This document shows, piece after piece, positions 61,447 through 64,000 of a stretch of DNA of 64,000 nucleotides. How positions within the stretch are numbered: the first letter of the stretch is position 1; each line of letters starts with the position of its first letter. Under the pieces are notes generated by a model. It made no database searches. It had not been told where the DNA came from and saw only the letters and a list, made by a program, of their open reading frames with translations. Source of the DNA: Peribacillus frigoritolerans (GTDB taxonomy: Bacteria > Bacillota > Bacilli > Bacillales > DSM-1321); NCBI RefSeq assembly GCF_040250305.1, contig NZ_CP158190.1, forward strand, positions 2,698,001 through 2,762,000, read 5' to 3'. The position numbers and the translations under genes are program-made.

Positions 61447-61952
61447 TTCCTCCCTTTCTTGATGTTTTGTTCTAAAAATAGTCCGTATTTCTATTTAATG
61501 TAAATGCAGATCATTTAAGTATTAAAAAAATATTTCCGCAATGGGGTCAGAACGCAAATATACAGTGCACTTAACTTCTGGATTTTTTTGATGACTTTCC
61601 ATAGCTTATATTCTTCCCACAAGTCCTGCTTAGTTAGTCATACTGTAAAATTTGAACGTTGATTACCTCTTCAGGCTTTAAAACATGATCTCAGAAATCC
61701 GCTCCCTTTCCACTGACTGTATGCCATGCCACTTCAAAGTAAGCGTCTGTGGGTCTCGGCTAGCCTGTTTTATTCGGCAGGAGTGTCGCAAATTTCTTAA
61801 ATCTATTCAGGGTTTCATGCATATAAAGAAGTAAAAAAACCAGAAGGATATTAAGTTTACCTTTAGAAACATGGTTGTGAGAGCATTCCGAACCTCCTTT
61901 TGTCGACAAAATGGTTTCTATCTAAATTTTAATCTTAGCCCTATATATCCAT
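61447..61952. other. Intergenic stretch with GC-rich repeat copy 4
   Basis: The repeat at 61690-61815 accounts for the right part. No gene or terminator is certain in the rest. Confidence 0.5.
61690..61815. repeat. GC-rich interspersed repeat, copy 4
   Basis: Matches 56188-56310 in the same orientation (CCCTTTCCACTGACTG, GCGTCTGTGGGTCTCGGCTAGCC, AGGAGTGTCGCAAATTTCTT). Confidence 0.7.
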
Positions 61953-63569
61953 CTACCATGAAGTTTTATAGTTTCCTTCTCCATTCAAAGGAGTTTTATA
62001 ACTATTATTTTCCCTATCTTGCCAAATGATATTGCCATTTTCATCTTTCAGGACGAACTTGAATTCATAAAATCGATCTGCAGCTAAACGAAATGTTCCA
62101 CTCCAGCTGCCTTCTGTGCTTTGAGTAAGTTTATATTCATAATCCTCAGGATTCCACCTGCCGATTTCCCCTCTATCCCCAATTAAGTAAACTCCCTGTG
62201 TGGCAGGTACATTTTCAACTGTGAATGTAACTGGAATCGACTTGCCTTCCAATTTATCAGCCATCATCTTGAATTCATTTGTTGGATTTCCTTCATCGTC
62301 GAATAAATAAGACATCCTTAGCAAGGTAAATCCCTCAAAACCATGGTTAAAAACCATTTCTGCTATATTGTCAAAGCCCGCTTCATTGTTGATCAGCGGG
62401 AGTGCATTTTCCCCGTTTAATGAAATTCCTTTTTCATTAGCCAAAGAGGCAATATGGGTCACCAACGTCTTAGGAGCGCTATAGGATGGGGCAGTATGTG
62501 CGTCTTGATCTCCCATTTCCAAACAGGTGAATGTGAGGGCCATATTCGATTTCTTAAATTGATTCAGTAATTGGGAGTAGTTATAATACCCGGCACTATA
62601 CTCTGCAGAATGCGGCAGTACTGGATCATTCATTTTCCAATGGACTCCTGAGATTTTAGCTCCAATTGGAACGCCAAAGACTTCATCGAAATGTTTATGG
62701 GCAAATTTAGAGATTTTTGCAAGATGCTTTTCGAGTGCTCCTTGATACCACTGCATAAAGTCGTATCCAAATTGAGTGTCGATTGCTCCGCCCCTGGTGA
62801 AAAATTCATCCCCATTTCCTGGCGGCTGAATCTCATTCCAGTTTTTATACGTTTTGCCCCAAGCAGCATTTAATTTTTTTATCGTTGAATATTTTTCTCT
62901 CATGGTAAGTCTGAAATCACGTTTCGCTCCTTCTGTATAAGCTTGGAGCTGTCCTCTTTCAGGATAATCCCAGCCATCAGCATTTTGATAGGAGGGATAT
63001 CTTAGTTCCCCAGCTGGTCCTGCACTTAAATATATTTTAGCTATTAAATCCTTCTTATCAGCAAAGTTCTTTGCAAAGGATTTATACAATTCGTTGTATT
63101 GATCGGCTGTACCTTCCCACCAAGGAGCAAGTACTTCCTTATTCCAGAAACCACTTTCACTCTTGAATGCCATGTTTTCAGAAGTGTCTTTATTCCAGAG
63201 CCAACTCGGGATGGGATAGTTGCAATCATCCCCCACATTACCGCCGCATTGGTGCGTAGACAAAATGGGCACCCATTTTAAACCGGAAGCTTTCACGGTT
63301 TCCGCATATTTTTTATAATAGGACCAATCAAACTGATTATCTTTTTTACTCTCGACCAATCCCCACCAGATATCTGTCGTAATTGCATATACTCCATTTT
63401 CCTTCAACTGGGTCAGCTCTGCTTTAAATGCCTCCCAATCTGTTATTTCACCCAATGGGGCCATCACATAAAGCTTGTAATCTGGTTGTACTTCTGCTAT
63501 TCCAGGTGTATTTGATAAAGGAACAAAATACAGCATAAAGGTAAAAACGCCAACAGATAATTTGTTCAT
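61953..63569 (-). CDS. Secreted beta-amylase (GH14) with starch-binding CBM20
   Basis: A 538-residue protein with a signal peptide of about 25-30 residues, a family 14 catalytic domain and a C-terminal CBM20 (about 435-538). Catalytic Glu188 is in AGPAGELRYPSY and Glu387 in SLNGENALPL. The flexible-loop region STHQCGGNVGDDCNYPIPSW is complete. The CBM20 contains VPATQGVYLIGDRGEIGRWNP and YEFKFVLKDENGNIIWQ. It releases beta-maltose from the ends of starch, as in the B. cereus SpoII enzyme. Upstream is a cre box, so glucose repression is expected. Confidence 0.93.
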   Translation of the reverse strand: MNKLSVGVFTFMLYFVPLSNTPGIAEVQPDYKLYVMAPLGEITDWEAFKAELTQLKENGVYAITTDIWWGLVESKKDNQFDWSYYKKYAETVKASGLKWVPILSTHQCGGNVGDDCNYPIPSWLWNKDTSENMAFKSESGFWNKEVLAPWWEGTADQYNELYKSFAKNFADKKDLIAKIYLSAGPAGELRYPSYQNADGWDYPERGQLQAYTEGAKRDFRLTMREKYSTIKKLNAAWGKTYKNWNEIQPPGNGDEFFTRGGAIDTQFGYDFMQWYQGALEKHLAKISKFAHKHFDEVFGVPIGAKISGVHWKMNDPVLPHSAEYSAGYYNYSQLLNQFKKSNMALTFTCLEMGDQDAHTAPSYSAPKTLVTHIASLANEKGISLNGENALPLINNEAGFDNIAEMVFNHGFEGFTLLRMSYLFDDEGNPTNEFKMMADKLEGKSIPVTFTVENVPATQGVYLIGDRGEIGRWNPEDYEYKLTQSTEGSWSGTFRLAADRFYEFKFVLKDENGNIIWQDRENNSYKTPLNGEGNYKTSW

Positions 63570-63622
63570 GAAACGCCAACCTTTCCCCTATAACTTTATT
63601 TGTTTAAATTTCGGTTCATCAC

Positions 63623-63636
63623 CGAAACCGCTTACA
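63623..63636 (-). promoter_or_regulatory. cre box upstream of the beta-amylase gene
   Basis: TGTAAGCGGTTTCG (minus strand) matches TGWAANCGNTNWCA at 13 of 14 positions, about 55 bp before the start codon. Confidence 0.7.
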
Positions 63637-63732
63637 TTTTTTGTTTTTTAGTCATTCCTTTACTAGAATTATATTTGTTATGGAAATATTTATCAATTAT
63701 TTCATCGGAGGAATTTAGTTCAAAAATCGACA

Positions 63733-63763
63733 AAGAAAAAATGGATAGTCTAAGAGACTATCC
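63733..63763 (-). terminator. Terminator of nirD
   Basis: On the minus strand GGATAGTC/GACTATCC with a 5-nt loop is followed by ATTTTTTCTTT, 12 bp past the stop codon. Confidence 0.8.
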
Positions 63764-63774
63764 AGAGCAGCTGG

Positions 63775-64000
63775 TTATAAAACTATATAAACATTATCAT
63801 CTTCTATTTCAACATGGAATGTCTTTACACAACCATTATCAGGTTTTTGGACTTCTCCATTCTTGACACTGATTTTCCAGTCATGCATCGGGCAAAATAC
63901 GTGATCACCACTCACAATGCCTTCCACCAGAACCCCACCTTTGTGTGGGCAACGATTTTCAATAGCCCGGAATTCACCATTTGCTAAATGAAAAAGAGCA
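63775..64000 (-). CDS. nirD: Nitrite reductase small subunit (Rieske-type), 5' part outside the window
   Basis: The visible 75 codons read into the right edge. They carry the Rieske [2Fe-2S] ligands CPHKGG and CPMHDWK, and the family end [21 protein letters not shown] followed by VYIVL. It matches NirD, the small subunit of the assimilatory NADH nitrite reductase. The nirB gene is expected upstream, beyond the right edge. Only the N-terminal third or less is missing. Confidence 0.82.
   Translation of the reverse strand, partial: ALFHLANGEFRAIENRCPHKGGVLVEGIVSGDHVFCPMHDWKISVKNGEVQKPDNGCVKTFHVEIEDDNVYIVL

Overview
Organism. The window is low-G+C Firmicute DNA with strong AGGAGG-type ribosome binding sites, frequent TTG/GTG starts and U-tract terminators. 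It carries an acetoin-catabolism cluster with a sigma-54 activator, a secreted beta-amylase with a cre box, and GC-rich interspersed repeats of a kind I associate with the Bacillus megaterium/simplex lineages. A Bacillus or Peribacillus-like soil organism is the best reading; the species is inferred only.

Layout. (1) 1-6.2 kb: end of an acetoin dehydrogenase operon (acoC partial, acoL, an acetoin/diacetyl reductase), its activator acoR, and a nitronate monooxygenase-like flavoprotein. (2) 6.6-10.5 kb: a lipid-anchored or membrane-anchored small protein, a two-component system and a BcrAB-type ABC exporter. (3) 11.2-15.1 kb: the most unusual part. Six single-gene units, all on the minus strand (transglutaminase-like, P-loop kinase-like, MepB-like, VOC, GNAT, unknown), are separated by a conserved intergenic repeat made of two related direct repeats flanking a terminator hairpin. 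It looks like a gene-cassette array. An IS110-family element with a candidate bridge-RNA region interrupts the last repeat. (4) 16.8-24.9 kb: a peptide-antibiotic immunity and sensing operon (LanFEG-like and BceAB-like transporters plus a two-component system), preceded by a truncated LanD-like flavoprotein, an IS231-type end and a truncated TnsA-like endonuclease. (5) 25-30.5 kb: a decayed accessory zone with a SET-domain gene of higher G+C, a tyrosine-recombinase remnant, degenerate copies of the array repeat next to tiny genes, an acyltransferase and a receiver-like protein.

(6) 30.7-37.6 kb: a beta-glucoside PTS operon (GH1, IIB, IIC, small protein, ROK, IIA, GH4) read leftwards from a cre-overlapped promoter, with an RpiR regulator upstream. 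(7) 37.9-43.6 kb: EamA exporter with GntR regulator, a tiny zinc-ribbon protein, a methyltransferase, a HEAT-repeat protein, and a divergent TrmB/LysE pair. (8) 43.8-56 kb: glcF-glcD, an Asp/Glu racemase-like gene, a polyamine/opine-class ABC importer, a TAXI binding protein, and an NtrC-type two-component system. A -24/-12 promoter and two palindromes between the regulator and the transporter operon tie these together. (9) 56-64 kb: stress and detoxification genes (YdeI-like, ArsR-AHSA1 fusion, DinB, OsmC), decayed recombinase and DinB fragments, GC-rich repeats, a GH14 beta-amylase and the end of nirD.

All assignments come from reading the sequence and family knowledge; no database search was run.
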